Shown: one piece after another, positions 10,427-21,648 of the stretch
Layout of the letters: each line of letters opens with the position of its first letter
Numbering within the stretch: the first letter of the stretch is position 1
Assembly: GCA_031761405.1 (NCBI GenBank)
Contig: JASEVX010000013.1
Location: forward strand, 46,198,143-46,262,142
Length of the DNA: 64,000 nt
From: Serripes groenlandicus
Lineage: Eukaryota; Mollusca; Bivalvia; Cardiida; Cardiidae
Direction of reading: 5' to 3'
The notes under the pieces: generated by a model
The model's input: the letters and a program-made list of their open reading frames with translations, nothing else
What the model was told of the DNA's origin: nothing
Databases searched by the model: none
Program-made: the position numbers and the translations under genes

Positions 10427-12168
10427 ATGAGTGTATCATAATCTACAGAGCTTCACAGTAGCTTCTAGGTTACACTACATAACATAAATTCCTTCTTTGT
10501 TTCCATGTAAATCGACCAGTTTCAGCCCTCAATTGTCATACTTTCAAAGCGTTTCGCATGGATAATTGACCTTGCTTCACATTGGAGATCCTAATTTAAC
10601 ACCTCCAACTATAGAATTCCGACCACCATCAATATAACACCGCAGAGCTGTGCTTTTCTTTCTTTCTATAACTTATTCATTAACTCAACAGAGTTCTGGC
10701 CATACCATTACCGGCCGACCTGGCTCTATACTGGTGACACACGCATTACACAACCGGCTCCAGCGGTCAAATCATTCACGTTCCTGTCGGTTATTGTGAT
10801 ACTTATTCTAATTATCGTTATGGTAATCAATCAACTTCCACAAGAGGGTTTCTGCGCTGCCAACGGCAATTAAAGGCTTTTGCAAACAATTCATAGTCGG
10901 ATGAGACAGCTCATAGCGAGCTGTATCTCCTGAAAGCTGCGTTGTTCCTTTTGTGAAATTCGGCAGTGAAAGAGACTAATTCTGGTTATCGTAATGGTAA
11001 TCAATCAACTTTCAACGGAGGCTTGGTGATTAACATAGTTAAATAATTGTTTTTTATTTGAGACAATGCATTCTATCTCTAACGTAGCAGCATGGTGGCT
11101 TTGTCCAATAGCAGCAGTCCACAATCAACTGCTCTCTATAGCTAACGTTACAGCATGGTCTTTGACGCCAGTTCACTTATTCGTGATTCCTGGGTAAGTT
11201 AACAAGTTAAATGCTTGGAAATGTACCTTGTGCAATGGCATTCCACCGGGACCACCTCGAGTGAGGTAAATGAATGTGATAAAAATATAACTTTTCGTAC
11301 ATTTACATGGTGAAACGGTATAAGTTGGCTTTTGTCAGAAGTGTAAACCCGGATACACAATGTTCACAAAATACTTACAAAATCTTGTTAAAAGCTTCTG
11401 TCAACTTGTGTAGGTTCTGATGAGACGAAGATGACGAAAAGGTTGGTCTGAACCATAGCTTTTTATAAGTGCTAGCTAGTACCTTTTCTAATGGACGGGC
11501 TAAACTTTGATTACTGCATAATTGTGTGCTTCACGAAATGATATACCAGTACATAAAGGTCGGGATAATTAGCTTGTCGCAGCATTGGCGTTTTCGAACT
11601 CGAGAGATTTGACAGGACAAAAACTATAAGCTGAGAGTATCCTCTCTTAGATAGTTCGACCTATACAAAACCTACACAAATGATTAAATAAAGGATTGTA
11701 TTTTAACACAGAAGTACAGTTAACAAATGTTCTCGACTGACATTTCAGTCGCTGCTGGGAGCTTGTCAATTGTCTTCGACTTTTGACTTACCAGTGTGTT
11801 TTCTAACTTTGAAATACTCTGTCTAGGAATTGTATGTCAAGAGAACACCACGACACCACAAAAAAAAAACCCCATAATTTCTCTTGCAACACAGACAAGA
11901 CCAAAATGGTTTTGAATCGACGCTAAAAACGGGCCCCAAGATCGGCGGGTTCATATTGTATGATAAGGGAACACGATGATATACTACAATATTTTAGTTT
12001 TTTTGTGTTCATCACTTTTGCTTGTCTGTGATTGGTTGAAATATTTTGTTCATAACCTCATGAATAAGAAAAATTAACATTGGCGACGTGCTGTATTATG
12101 GAAAATAAAGTTGTAAAATACTATTATGTTTTATTACTCACTGAAATACCGATATTAATGCTAAAATA
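10427..12168. other. Intergenic stretch, no gene seen
   Basis: No coding evidence. A diverged tandem duplication is visible: 'tatggtaatcaatcaactt' near 10820 and 'aatggtaatcaatcaacttt' near 10992, each followed by 'taacgt.gcagcatggt'-like sequence. A family G copy lies at 11328-11505. Confidence 0.45.
11328..11505. repeat. Family G copy, diverged
   Basis: 'aagttggcttttgtcagaag', 'aaagcttctgtcaacttgtg' and 'tagtaccttttctaatgga' follow the family G order. Confidence 0.5.
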
Positions 12169-12324
12169 TAAGGAATGGAGCGGGTTTTTTTTCGTTTTCA
12201 TGGGGGTATGAACAAAAAAACCTGATCACACATTCTATGAAACCGCTTCGCGATTTCATAGAGAGTGATCAGGTTTCTTTGTTCATACCCCCATGAAAAC
12301 AAAAAAAAAGCTCTCCATTCCTTA
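12169..12324. mobile_element. 156-bp near-perfect palindrome (foldback element)
   Basis: The left arm, from TAAGGAATGGAG through 'catgggggtatgaac' and 'cctgatcac', mirrors the right arm, which ends CTCTCCATTCCTTA. The centre lies near 12250. Probably a foldback MITE. Its target duplication is unclear. Confidence 0.75.
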
Positions 12325-12359
12325 AAACAATCTTCAAAAACCAACCGTAAGGTATTTTC

Positions 12360-13010
12360 GACCGGTGTAGATCATAATCATCCAGAGCATCCGCGAGGTT
12401 TATTCTGCCAGTGTTTCAAAACAACAAAATCCCTCGGCTATTCTGCCAGTATTTCAACCTAAAAGAACAAGAATATTCTGCTAGTTGTTTAACCTAAAAA
12501 AAAAAAAAGTATCTCAGTCGGCTATTCTGTCTGTTTTTCAACCTAAAAGAACAAGTATCTCAGTCGGCTATTCTGTCTGTTTTTCAACCTAAAAAAACAA
12601 GTATCTCAGTCGGCTATTCTGTCTGTTTTTCAACCTAAAAAAACAAGTATCTCAGTCGGCTATTCTGTCTGTTTTTCAACATAAAAGAACAAGAACCTCC
12701 CTCGACTATTCTGCCAGTATTAACACAATATCCCTCCGTTATTCTGCCAGTTTTTCAACCTAAAAGATCAAGAATCTCACTCGGCTATTATGCCAGCTTT
12801 TCAACCTAAACGAACAAGAAAATCCCTCGACTATTCTGCAAGCTTTTCAACCAAAGAGAACAATAATCTCCCTCGACTATTCTGCCAGTTTTTCAACCTA
12901 AAGGAACAAGAATCTCACTCGGTTATTCTGCCAGTTTTCAACCAAACATAACGAGAATCTCACTCGACTTTCTTGCCAGTTTTCCTACCAAAGAGATCAT
13001 AAATCTCACT
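12360..13010. repeat. 46-bp tandem repeat, about 14 copies
   Basis: Each unit carries 'cggctattctg', 'tttttcaacctaaa' and 'gaacaag'. Central copies (12500-12680) are nearly identical and outer copies are more diverged, the usual pattern of array growth from the middle. Confidence 0.85.
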
Positions 13011-13135
13011 GTGATATTCCACTAATGTGATAACCGTTCTAATTACAGCATATTACTAATTCACCCTGGAATGGAAACATTTTTCCTAATTAATGAAATC
13101 TGCGCCATGCTGATTGACACTTATAAACTGGATTG

Positions 13136-13353
13136 TTAACACTTTACAATAAGCAGACTGTTTTCGTTCGCTTCTGCAGTAGACGATTTTTGAAAACAAT
13201 GTCGCAAAAGGCAAACTTCCTCATGATGAGCAATTTCTCCTTTTGCCATAAAGTGTTCAACTTCATCCAATATTTCTCCTTTCAGTTTTAGAGGGTTTCC
13301 ATATATTTACTTTATGTTTTCGTCGTCTGCTTCATGTTTAGTGAAGGAGTTAA
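13136..13353. mobile_element. Family T MITE, diverged
   Basis: TTAA at both ends and the 'gagcaatttctccttttgcc' interior. The right terminus is followed by a diverged extra copy of the last 50 bp (13358-13407). Confidence 0.7.
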
Positions 13354-13544
13354 TAACATATACTTTATGTTTTCGCCGTCTGCTTCAGATTTGATGAATT
13401 GGTTAATAACATTTACTTATTCCGTAATGCTGTAATCGTCACCGCATTTATGAACAATAGACTCCACGATCAACATTCACTTTCATCGAGTCCAATGTTG
13501 GTCTACATTGGTGTTGAGACTCATTTATCGTATTTAAGCAAAGT

Positions 13545-13816
13545 TTTTACGCCGTTTTCAACAATTTTCAACAATTCTACCACTGCGCTTCATGGGTAAA
13601 TAACCATTACTTCTGGACGTTTAGCATTATAGCAACGAGCCAGTCGCAATGCTAATCCCACCACAATCCTGAATGCGAAGGAGGGAAGGCCATGTATACA
13701 GTGTTTAAAGTATCTGTTATGCCGCGACCGGAGATCTAACTCGAGACCTCTAATTCCCGAGGAGGGACGGGGGGGGGGGATGGTGGCGCTCTACTACTAC
13801 TTCGCCGAGACGGTGG
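13545..13816 (-). mobile_element. SINE-B
   Basis: Minus-strand copy: tail ('acgccgttttcaac'), body ('cagtcgcaatgctaa') and a worn tRNA-like head containing a G run. Confidence 0.65.
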
Positions 13817-13867
13817 GTGGTGGTGAAGCAGGGCGTAGGAATTTAGAGGATTGAGGGTTAACAGTCA

Positions 13868-14099
13868 TTAACCCTTTCCCTCATGCAGACGATTTCTGAC
13901 GCCCTCTACAGCAGACGGCTTTTTGAAAACATAGTGACAAAATAAGAAATTGCTCAAAACGAGCAATTTCTCCTTTTGTCACAATGTTTTCCACTTTTAG
14001 TCATAGGTTATCCATTCAATTATAGAGATTTTTCTATTTTTTGACAAAATATGTTCAAAGTCGTCTGCTGCAGAATTGTCGTATGAGGGAAAGGGTTAA
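13868..14099. mobile_element. Family T MITE, complete
   Basis: TTAA at both ends with hairpin GCTCAAAACGAGC, the CTC/GAG state. Confidence 0.9.
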
Positions 14100-14117
14100 T
14101 TCATACTACATTCTGCC

Positions 14118-14348
14118 ATAAACCCTGTCCCTCATACAATAAATCAGCTGCATACGACTTTGAAAACATAAAGGCAGAAATAGGGGAAATCTCTATGGAT
14201 GAATGTATGAATACTGAATAGAGTTGAAAGCATTGTGACAAAAGGGAAAATTCCTCGTGATGAGTAATTCCCCCTTTTGTCACAGTGTTTTCAGAGGTCC
14301 TCTGCTGCCGAGGCGCCAGAATGCGTCTGTGTATAGACTAGGGTTAAT
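14118..14348. mobile_element. Family T MITE, diverged
   Basis: Adjacent to the previous copy. It has 'aaaccctgtccctcatac' at the left, 'gtgacaaaagggaaaattcc' in the middle and 'tagggttaatta' at the right. Confidence 0.7.
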
Positions 14349-14442
14349 TAATTACATGTAAATATGGGGGTGGTTATATTCTACGCCTACTCGAAGCATG
14401 GTAAAAAAGACTTCTATAAATCGTTATAGCACAGTTGTGTCA

Positions 14443-14737
14443 TGTCACGATAGTTCAGTCGTTTACGCGCGTTTGCGCGAGGGCGAGGGTTCGATCCCCT
14501 ACCGGTTCATACCAAATATTTTAAAAAACGGTAGTAATGGTTTTCTCTCATTGGCGCTCAGGAATTTGAGGTTAAATTTGAGGTTAAATTTGAGGTTAAA
14601 TTTGAGGTTAAATTTGAGGTTATCATTACGACTGATTCGCCGGTGTCGGGATAACTGGGCCAGTAGAACTGGTAACTTACCCAGAAAACGTCGAGATACA
14701 ATTGAAAACAATTTGCAAGGGGCTTAAACACAATACA
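14443..14737 (+). mobile_element. SINE-B
   Basis: tRNA-like head (GTTCGATCCCC) with 'ggttcataccaaatattt', body and 3' 'gtcgagatacaattgaaaac'. A 12-bp repeat has expanded inside it. Confidence 0.7.
14567..14622. repeat. 12-bp repeat TTTGAGGTTAAA inside SINE-B
   Basis: About five units, all nearly identical, within the SINE body. This is the third SINE-B copy in the window showing internal expansion. Confidence 0.85.
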
Positions 14738-14753
14738 AAGAAACAAATTAATC

Positions 14754-16543
14754 GTTGATCATCAATCCGGGTCATTGATCCTTTCCGATTATTGACGTAA
14801 AGATCATCAATCCGGGTCATTGATCCAGTCAGATTATTGATGTAAAAATTATCAATCCGGGTCAATGATCCGTTCCGATTATTGACGTAAAGATCATCAA
14901 TCCGGGACTTTCCGATTATTGACGTAAAGATCATCAATCCGGGTCATTGATCCATTCCGATTATTGACGTAAAGATCATCAATCCGGGTCATTGATACTT
15001 TCCGATTATTGACGTAAAGATCATCAATCCGGGTCATTGATCCTTTCCGATTATTGACGTTAAGATCATCAATCCGGGTCATTGATCCTTTCCGATTATT
15101 GACGTAAAGATCATCAATCCGGGTGATTGATCCTTTCCGATTATTGACGTAAAGATCATCAATCCGGGTCATTGATCCTTTCCGATTATTGACGTAAAGA
15201 TCATCAATCCGGGTCATTGATCCTTTCCGATTATTGACGTAAAGATCATCAATCCGGGTCATTGATCCTTTCCAATTATTGACGTAAAGATCATCAATCC
15301 GGGTCATTGATCCAGTCCGATTATTGACGTAAAGATCATCAATCCGGGTCATTGATCCTTTCCGATTATTGACATAAAGATCATCAATCGGGGTCATTGA
15401 TCCTTTCCGATTATTGACGTAAAGATCATCAATCCGGGTCATTGATCCTTTCCGATTATTGACGTAAAGATCATCAATCCGGGTCATTGATCCTTTCCGA
15501 TTATTGATGTAAAGATCATCAATCCGGGTCATTGATCCTTTCCGATTATTGACGTAAAGATCATCAATCCGGGTCATTGATCCTTTCCGATTATTGACGT
15601 AAAGATCATCAATCCGGGTCATTGATACTTTCCGATTATTGATGTAAAGATCATCAATCCGGGTCATTGATACTTTCCGATTATTGACGTAAAAATCATC
15701 AATCCGGGTCATTGATCCTTTCCGATTAGTGATGTAATGATCACCAATCCGGGTCATTGATCCTTTCCGATTATTGACGTAAAGATCATCAATCCGGGTC
15801 ATTGATTCTTTTCCGATTATTGACGTATAAATCATCAATCCGGGTCATTGATCGTTTCCGATTATTGATGTAAAGATTATCAATCCGGGTCATTGATCCT
15901 TTCCGATTATTGACGTAAAGATCATCAATCCGGGTCATTGATCCTTTCCGATTATTGACGTAAATGTCATCAATCCGGGTCATTGATCGTTTCCGATTAT
16001 TGGGTCAGTGATCATTTACGATTATTGATGTAAAGATCATCAATCCGGGTCATTGATCGTTTCCGATTATTGACGTAAAGATCATCAATCCTGGTCATTG
16101 ATTCTTTCCGATTATTGACGTAAAGATCATCAATCCTGGTCATTGATCCTTTCCGATTATTGACGTAAAGATCATCAATCCGGGTCATTGATCGTTTCCG
16201 ATTATTGATGTAAAGATCATCAATCCGGGTCATTGATCGTTTCCGATTAATGATGTAAAGATTATCAATCCGGGTCATTGATCCTTTCCGATAATTGACG
16301 TAAAGGTCATCAATCCGGGTCATTGATCGTTTCCGATTATTGGTGTAAAGATCATCAATCCGGTTCATTGATCGTTTCCGATTATTGATGTAAAGATCAT
16401 CAATCCAGGTCATTGATCGTTTCCGATTATTGACGTAAAGATCATCAATCCTGGTCATTGATCGTTTCCGAGTATTGACGTAAAGATCATCAATCCTGGT
16501 CATTGATACTTTCCGATTATTAACGTAAAGATCATCAATCCGA
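14754..16543. repeat. 45-bp satellite, about 40 copies
   Basis: Units contain GATCATCAATCCGGGTCATT, then GATCCTTTCCGATTATTGAC and GTAAA. Each has the inverted pair ATCAAT/ATTGAT and almost always TGACGTAA. Because 45 is a multiple of three, one minus-strand frame reads through as a 15-residue repeat (up to 313 codons). No start context, unique flank or splice signal supports a protein. Confidence 0.95.
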
Positions 16544-16577
16544 AAATGACGTTTCATCTCAATTCAATACAAACTAG

Positions 16578-16752
16578 TTAAGCCTTTCCCACCTGCAGAC
16601 GCCTTTTGACGCAATAGTAGCAGACGACTAATTTCATAATGAGCAAGTTCTCCTTTGGTCACAATGTTTTCAGCTTTATTTAATAGTGTGTTTGTCACTA
16701 TGTTTTCAAACGGTCGTCTGCTGTAGATCTGTTGTAAGTGGGAAAGGTTTAA
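16578..16752. mobile_element. Family T MITE, internally deleted
   Basis: TTAA at both ends and the termini GCCTTTCCCACC and GTGGGAAAGG; shorter than the usual 230 bp. Confidence 0.75.
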
Positions 16753-16795
16753 GTCTCAAAATCATTCATTGTTTTTTTCATAAACCATTTACCTT

Positions 16796-16900
16796 AGATT
16801 ATATTCTTTCTATTGGTCTGCTTTGTAAAAGTGTAATGGTATAAAGATATAGATTATATTCTTTCTATTGGTCTGCTTTGTAAAAGTGTAATGGTAAAAA
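16796..16900. repeat. 55-bp tandem duplication
   Basis: Two almost identical copies of a unit with 'attctttctattggtctgct' and 'ttgtaaaagtgtaatggta'. Confidence 0.85.
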
Positions 16901-17296
16901 AGATACACATGGAACATTCGAATTTGGAAACAAATATGGAAATTGAAGACTTCGCCAGTTTAAAGCATGTTTTTGTTTTTGGCCTGGGGCTTTAGCCCCT
17001 GTTCATAGTAGTAATACCATTTTTTTCGGAGTTGGCAGCCTGCCAATTGCTGTTAGCACCAAACAACAACACATGAGAAACTGCGCGAGGAAAATAGTTC
17101 ATCATGGATTCAACAAAACTGCATTTAAAAGGTAAGGATCTCCCCCATAAATATCATTTTAATGTTGTTGGAATATCAGTAAAAAAGGCGTGAGTACTCC
17201 AATATAAGTTTAAGAAATGTTTTAGAAATTAATGCGCCGAGAGGTCAAATATGGACGCTTGTTAACATTATTAACATTCGCGAACAGGAACGGAAT
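16901..17296. other. No gene recognised
   Basis: Contains 'ttttggcctggggctttagc' and unique-looking sequence; no ORF of note. Confidence 0.35.
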
Positions 17297-17540
17297 AAAG
17301 AAAGAAGTCACGTGAAAAATACATTGGCGGATTAACCGGGGGCGTAGGGACCGGCCCGTGCGTCGACAAATTAATGGTAAACAAAGAAAAGGCGTGGCAA
17401 ATGTAGTGGCGGATTTGGCCCCGGGCCCGACTCCCCCCACCCCAAGAAAGAAGTCACGTGAAATATACAGTGGCGGATTAACCGGGGGCCGTAGTGTCCG
17501 TGCGTCGAAAAATCCAACCTTCCAGCAGCCCCCAGGCCGT
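17297..17540. mobile_element. hAT-like terminal fragments, duplicated
   Basis: The string GTCACGTGAAAAATACA followed by TGGCGGATTAACCGGGGGC occurs at about 17309 and again at about 17454. 'agtggcggat' followed by a G-rich run is typical of some hAT transposon ends (family knowledge). No transposase is visible. Confidence 0.45.
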
Positions 17541-18880
17541 CAGCACTGCAGTGCTTTTATTGTCATAACGGATTCAAAAGTCATATGCTACATAACTTGA
17601 GCTTAACATAATATAAAGAGAAATCCCAAGACGGAACTCTCATAAACGAGTATTAATTACTAGTTAATATACTTAATGAATTTCTTTACAAAACTAACGT
17701 TAGCGTTAAGTGAAAATGAATACTCCTCTCCAAGGTATACAGACCCGTTTTCAATAATCAATAACACATTCAATATAGAGATTGTCAATATTATATATAT
17801 AGTTGTTCTCAAAGTCGGCTGCTGCAGATAGTTTGAAGGAAATGGCAACATACCATGAACTCGCGATGCCTCGAAAATGGAAAAAACACATTTTCATTAC
17901 AAGAACGAATCTGTCTTTTGAAAACAGCGTAGAAATAGGTCTGATTCCTCACACGAGTAATCAGAACTGTTTCTGCTCTGTTATCTTGATATGCTTTAAT
18001 TCCTGACTCGCTTTGCATAAAAGAAAATAACTTAAATTTCTAAATTATGTATACAACTTCATGGATTAAAACTTTACATTGTGTACGATTACTTTGTATG
18101 ATGAGCATACTGTTTAGCTTGTTGTTAAACGTATTTAACTGATCCCTGGACAATCAGGAAAAGTTGTTCATTTTGAAAAAAACAGAGGGCGGCACAACTT
18201 CCTGAAAGCTGGGCATGACAATATACGGAGGTATTCAGCATAGCTGAATCCCCCGCATAACCAGACTAAAATACCTCGCTGTACATAAATTGGATCCGAC
18301 AACATTGCATAAAATGTCGTCTCGAATTGACTATATTCTCGTTTTTGTGTCCAATGGTATCGCACGATAATGATATTGCACGATACTTCAAACGCTCCAT
18401 TCTTTATAATCATAACACTCGACAATAACCTCTTCTGTCTTTCTTGTTTAACGTTACGGGTTATCTCCCATGTTGTATACCTAACGATTTTATAGGCGTC
18501 AGTTTGATTGGCTGCAAAGGTCAATCTGAGCTTATCTGTCCGAAACAGTCATCAGATCTGTTTACGAGCTATCGAAGTTTAGCTCTGGTTTTAAATGAGA
18601 TTGCATCTGGGTCTATTCTTTATGCAAACGGAGAGTGAATACTCAGGTGTGATAGTACGTATACACATGCTCATCTGAATATTCACCCAGTATGCAATAG
18701 TCGACAGACGCGGCTCAAATGTAATTGAGTGGCAAGCACTAAGTGTTAAATGGCGTAAAACAGTTATTAGATTTCAACCACTGAGTAGTGCTGTTTAATA
18801 CTTAATATTTCTGAACATTTTAAATAGGCCCTTAAAACACATCACATATAGATTTCTGAAAACAGTTTTACAGTTTCATA
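17541..18880. other. No gene recognised
   Basis: ORFs of 60-118 codons on both strands have no recognisable domain and mostly overlap one another. A short family T remnant ('aagtcggctgctgcagat') lies near 17812. The minus ORF at 18168-18524 has no support beyond its length. Confidence 0.4.
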
Positions 18881-18971
18881 ATTAACAATTTCTCATTTTG
18901 CAACAATGTTTGCAAAGTTCGTCTGTGCGTACATATGCGTTAGAATACGTCTGCAAGTTGGAAAGGGTTAA
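18881..18971. mobile_element. Family T right-end fragment
   Basis: 'aacaatttctcattttgcaa' to 'gttggaaagggttaa'; the left half is missing. Confidence 0.6.
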
Positions 18972-19536
18972 TGTCTTCTAGGGAATACGCCTCGTGTTAG
19001 CGGTCACCTCCGTCAAGCAGCCAACTTGTATTAAGCAGCCAGTTGAAGAAACAACACTTTCTTCTTTATCCGATTTGTATTAAGGAGTCACCTGTGTTCA
19101 GCAGCCACAAGTTGACTCTCCCCGCGGTGGCTGATTAAGACAAGTTTGAAATCAAGCCAATCCTCGATAATGGATACTCAATTTAGCGGAGCTGTTCGAA
19201 AATACATTTGCGACCAGTGAAGAGCTAGATCAGCCGGCGCACCGGCGCAGTCTGCTCGGAATATGCACGGTTCCTCAATAAGTCGAAAAGACATCTCCGG
19301 TTATGAAAAGGTTTTTTAAAGACCCGAAAGTAGTTTTTATCGTGACGTGTCCGAAATTGACCCGACTGAATGAAAACTGAGAATGAAAAGTCCACATAGT
19401 CCAGACATGACCTTTATATGCCGGATACTATTCCGGCCAGCTTGAAATGGCAAGGTATTCATGTTTCACTCAATGTCATAACTACTCTAGGACAATGTTC
19501 GTGTTCTAATATAAGTATTTAACTCTTGAAATCTAA
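18972..19536. other. No gene recognised
   Basis: Short related words 'agcagccaacttgtatta', 'agcagccagttgaag' and 'agcagccacaagttgac' occur near 19016-19110. No ORF of note. Confidence 0.4.
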
Positions 19537-19587
19537 GTTGTGGGTACTCAAAATCATCGTCTCAGTGAGCTTTTGAGTACCCACAAC
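19537..19587. mobile_element. Family P core
   Basis: GTTGTGGGTACTCAAAA pairs with TTTTGAGTACCCACAAC across a short loop. P-like flank continues to about 19655. Confidence 0.75.
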
Positions 19588-19661
19588 ATTTGATTGTGTT
19601 TGGTAGTAAGAGGGATATCGTGAGAAAATACCAGTTTTCTCTCCCTCATCTAGTCGTCTGA

Positions 19662-20022
19662 GCCGAGCCCCGGTAGCTCAGTCGGTAACGACGCGGGCTG
19701 TCAAACCAGGGGTTGTGAGTTCGAATCCCGGCTCGGCCAACTTTCTTTCCGAGGATTGATACAAGTCAATGCGACATGCGTCATTCGTCTTCCACCAATG
19801 GGCTAAGTCTATGTGGAAAAGCAGCCAGTTGCTTGGGAAGATTGTTGTGTGGAGTACTGGTGTGAGAAAACCAGGAAATGCATGAGTAGGTGAACTGGCC
19901 GCTTGGAAAGTATGTTATGTGGAGAACTGGTGTAAAAAAAACTAGGAAACATATGAGTATGTGAACTGGTCGCTGTGATATGACTAAAACAATTGTTGTT
20001 GCAAACGACGTTCAACCATAAA
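19662..20022 (+). mobile_element. SINE-A with internal duplication
   Basis: Full tRNA-like head and body. After 'gtgaactggccgc' a second, more diverged round of the body begins ('ttggaaagtatgttatgtgg'), so two SINE-A units are fused. Confidence 0.75.
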
Positions 20023-20496
20023 TTGTCACACTTTCTAAACGTTTTGCAGGTAAAACACCCACATTCAATGAAAAGAATAACCTATCAGCTTTAACATAAT
20101 TTAAAGGGTGATGTATTGTGCAAGAAAGAATTCACCCCTTGAAGATGGTTTACCTCATTTTGAACACAATCCGTCTAGCCTAAAACTGTTTTTTGTTTAC
20201 ATTATCTACTTTCACTTTCACACAAGGTCTAAACACCAACATGATCAAACCAAACATTTCCAGTGCATCCTTTACATATTAACAATGAAAGCAGACTCAT
20301 TGACATATATTCACTGCATTCTGGTTAAGGTATGCATTTCTATGCAAACACCATTATTTATTTTTTTGCTGTAGATCAGCATGGCCGCGAATGAATTTTG
20401 TGTAATTTTACCTAAACAGACAATTTTTCTTTTTTGCCTATAGAAGAATAGGATAGTATAATTATTTTGACCATTACCCAAACTATTAAGTTACCT
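20023..20496. other. No gene recognised
   Basis: An 88-codon ORF on plus (20108-20374) lacks recognisable features. No repeat family identified. Confidence 0.35.
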
Positions 20497-20803
20497 TTAA
20501 CCCTTTCTCATATGCAGCAGACGACTTTTGAAAACATTGTGACAAAATTAGCAATTGCTGAAAACGAGCAATTTCTCCTTTTGCCATAATGTGTTCACCT
20601 CTATCTTATTCAATAGGTTTACATTCATTTATGGATATTTCTATATTTTTGTCTTGATGTTTTCAAAGTCGTCTATAAATGGATATTTCCATATTTTTGT
20701 CTTGATGTTTTCAAAGTCGTCTATAAATGGATATTTCCATATTTTTGTCTTGATGTTTACAAAGTCGTCTGCTGCATAATTGTTTAATGCGGAAAAGGTT
20801 TAA
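20497..20803. mobile_element. Family T MITE with internal 48-bp triplication
   Basis: TTAA at both ends. A 48-bp piece containing 'atggatatttccatattttt' and 'tgatgttttcaaagtcgtc' occurs three times (about 20630-20772), which lengthens the element to about 307 bp. Confidence 0.8.
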
Positions 20804-20938
20804 CCCTTTCCCACATACAGCAAATCTGCAGCAGACGACTTTGAAAGCAAATTTACAAAACCCCTGAAAATCTCCATTTATAAATGAAAGTATAATTACT
20901 GAATAGAGTTTAAAACATTGTGGTAAAAGGATAAAGGG
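20800..20938. mobile_element. Family T MITE, left half, abutting the previous copy
   Basis: Shares the TTAA at 20800-20803 with its neighbour, then runs CCCTTTCCCACATACAGC to 'acattgtggtaaaagg', where it stops. Confidence 0.7.
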
Positions 20939-20998
20939 TAAAGGTAGTCAACAAAAATAATGTACTACATACAAGGACAAACAACAGAGGATACATTA

Positions 20999-21508
20999 TT
21001 ATGAATATCCCGCATGTCCTTCATTGGATTTTGTATCATCACGATATCCATAGTTAACATATTGATCATAGTCGTTACCATTATAATCATAATAATCGCT
21101 GTGGGATTTCCCGTAGCTACCATCACGCTCATAACGGCCACCCTGCTTATCAACAACACGGGAATTATACCTCCTAGGATTGTTGTTATTTCTATGAACA
21201 ATATCACCACTCAAATCTGTGTCGTCTGATTCACACTTATCATTGTCTGTGACTTTACGAAATTGCTTCATATAACTGTTTTTGGACAGCCAGGGTCTAC
21301 ATGTCACACGGCGGGGCCAAAAGCCAGGTTCAGTTAATTTGTTTGATTGTGGCGCTTCAACATTAAGCCTGATAATGACAGACCGTCCATATTTTAGGGG
21401 GAACACTCTAATCATAGTGACTTTAAGGCCTCTATTTTTAACATAATTCACAAGTTTGGGTACTTTCACTGATGACTTAAAGCCGCCTAAATGAAACCTT
21501 TTCGTCTT
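20999..21508 (-). pseudogene. C-terminal part of the 21-23 kb gene, out of frame
   Basis: An open segment of about 170 codons with no usable ATG at its 5' end. It encodes a compact N-terminal module (VPKLVNYVKNRGLKV, then VIIRLNVEA, then FWPRRVTCRPWL). The tail is hydrophilic and rich in Asn, Arg, Asp, Tyr and Gly, ending GHAGYS. From memory the 'FWPxxVxxRxW' module, following an alternating beta-type stretch, is found in many multicopy proteins of unknown function in molluscs and cnidarians, often behind a coiled-coil region. I cannot name the family. It lies directly downstream of the 482-codon ORF in another frame, so the two are probably halves of one product broken by indels, or joined by reinitiation or splicing. 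Confidence 0.5.
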
Positions 21509-21648
21509 TCAATGAAGTCCTCGTCCATATTGTCGTCATCGCGATTTGTATTTGTTTCTATGTATTCTTCACAATTTGTATATGTGTCTATGTTTTCATC
21601 ACGGTTTGTGTATGAGCCAACTTTTGTTCCATCACAGGTATAATTCAT
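21487..21648 (-). CDS. Short linking ORF overlapping the stop of the 482-codon ORF
   Basis: 53 codons starting at an ATG that overlaps the upstream stop as ATGA (21645-21648). It is acidic with a degenerate repeat of the type YTNRDENIDTY / YTNCEEYIETN / TNRDDDNMDED. It ends in a TAG at 21487-21489, inside the frame that leads to the C-terminal module. Either it is a real reinitiating ORF or it is the middle of a broken coding region. The second reading seems likelier because its repeat is continuous in character with neither neighbour and the following module lacks an ATG. Confidence 0.35.
   Translation of the reverse strand: MNYTCDGTKVGSYTNRDENIDTYTNCEEYIETNTNRDDDNMDEDFIERRKGFI

Noticed and set aside
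14897..16557. ORFs of 313 and 181 codons on minus as a repeat protein
   Set aside because: The 45-bp period keeps any initially open frame open; no unique flanking coding sequence, start context or splice signal supports a gene.
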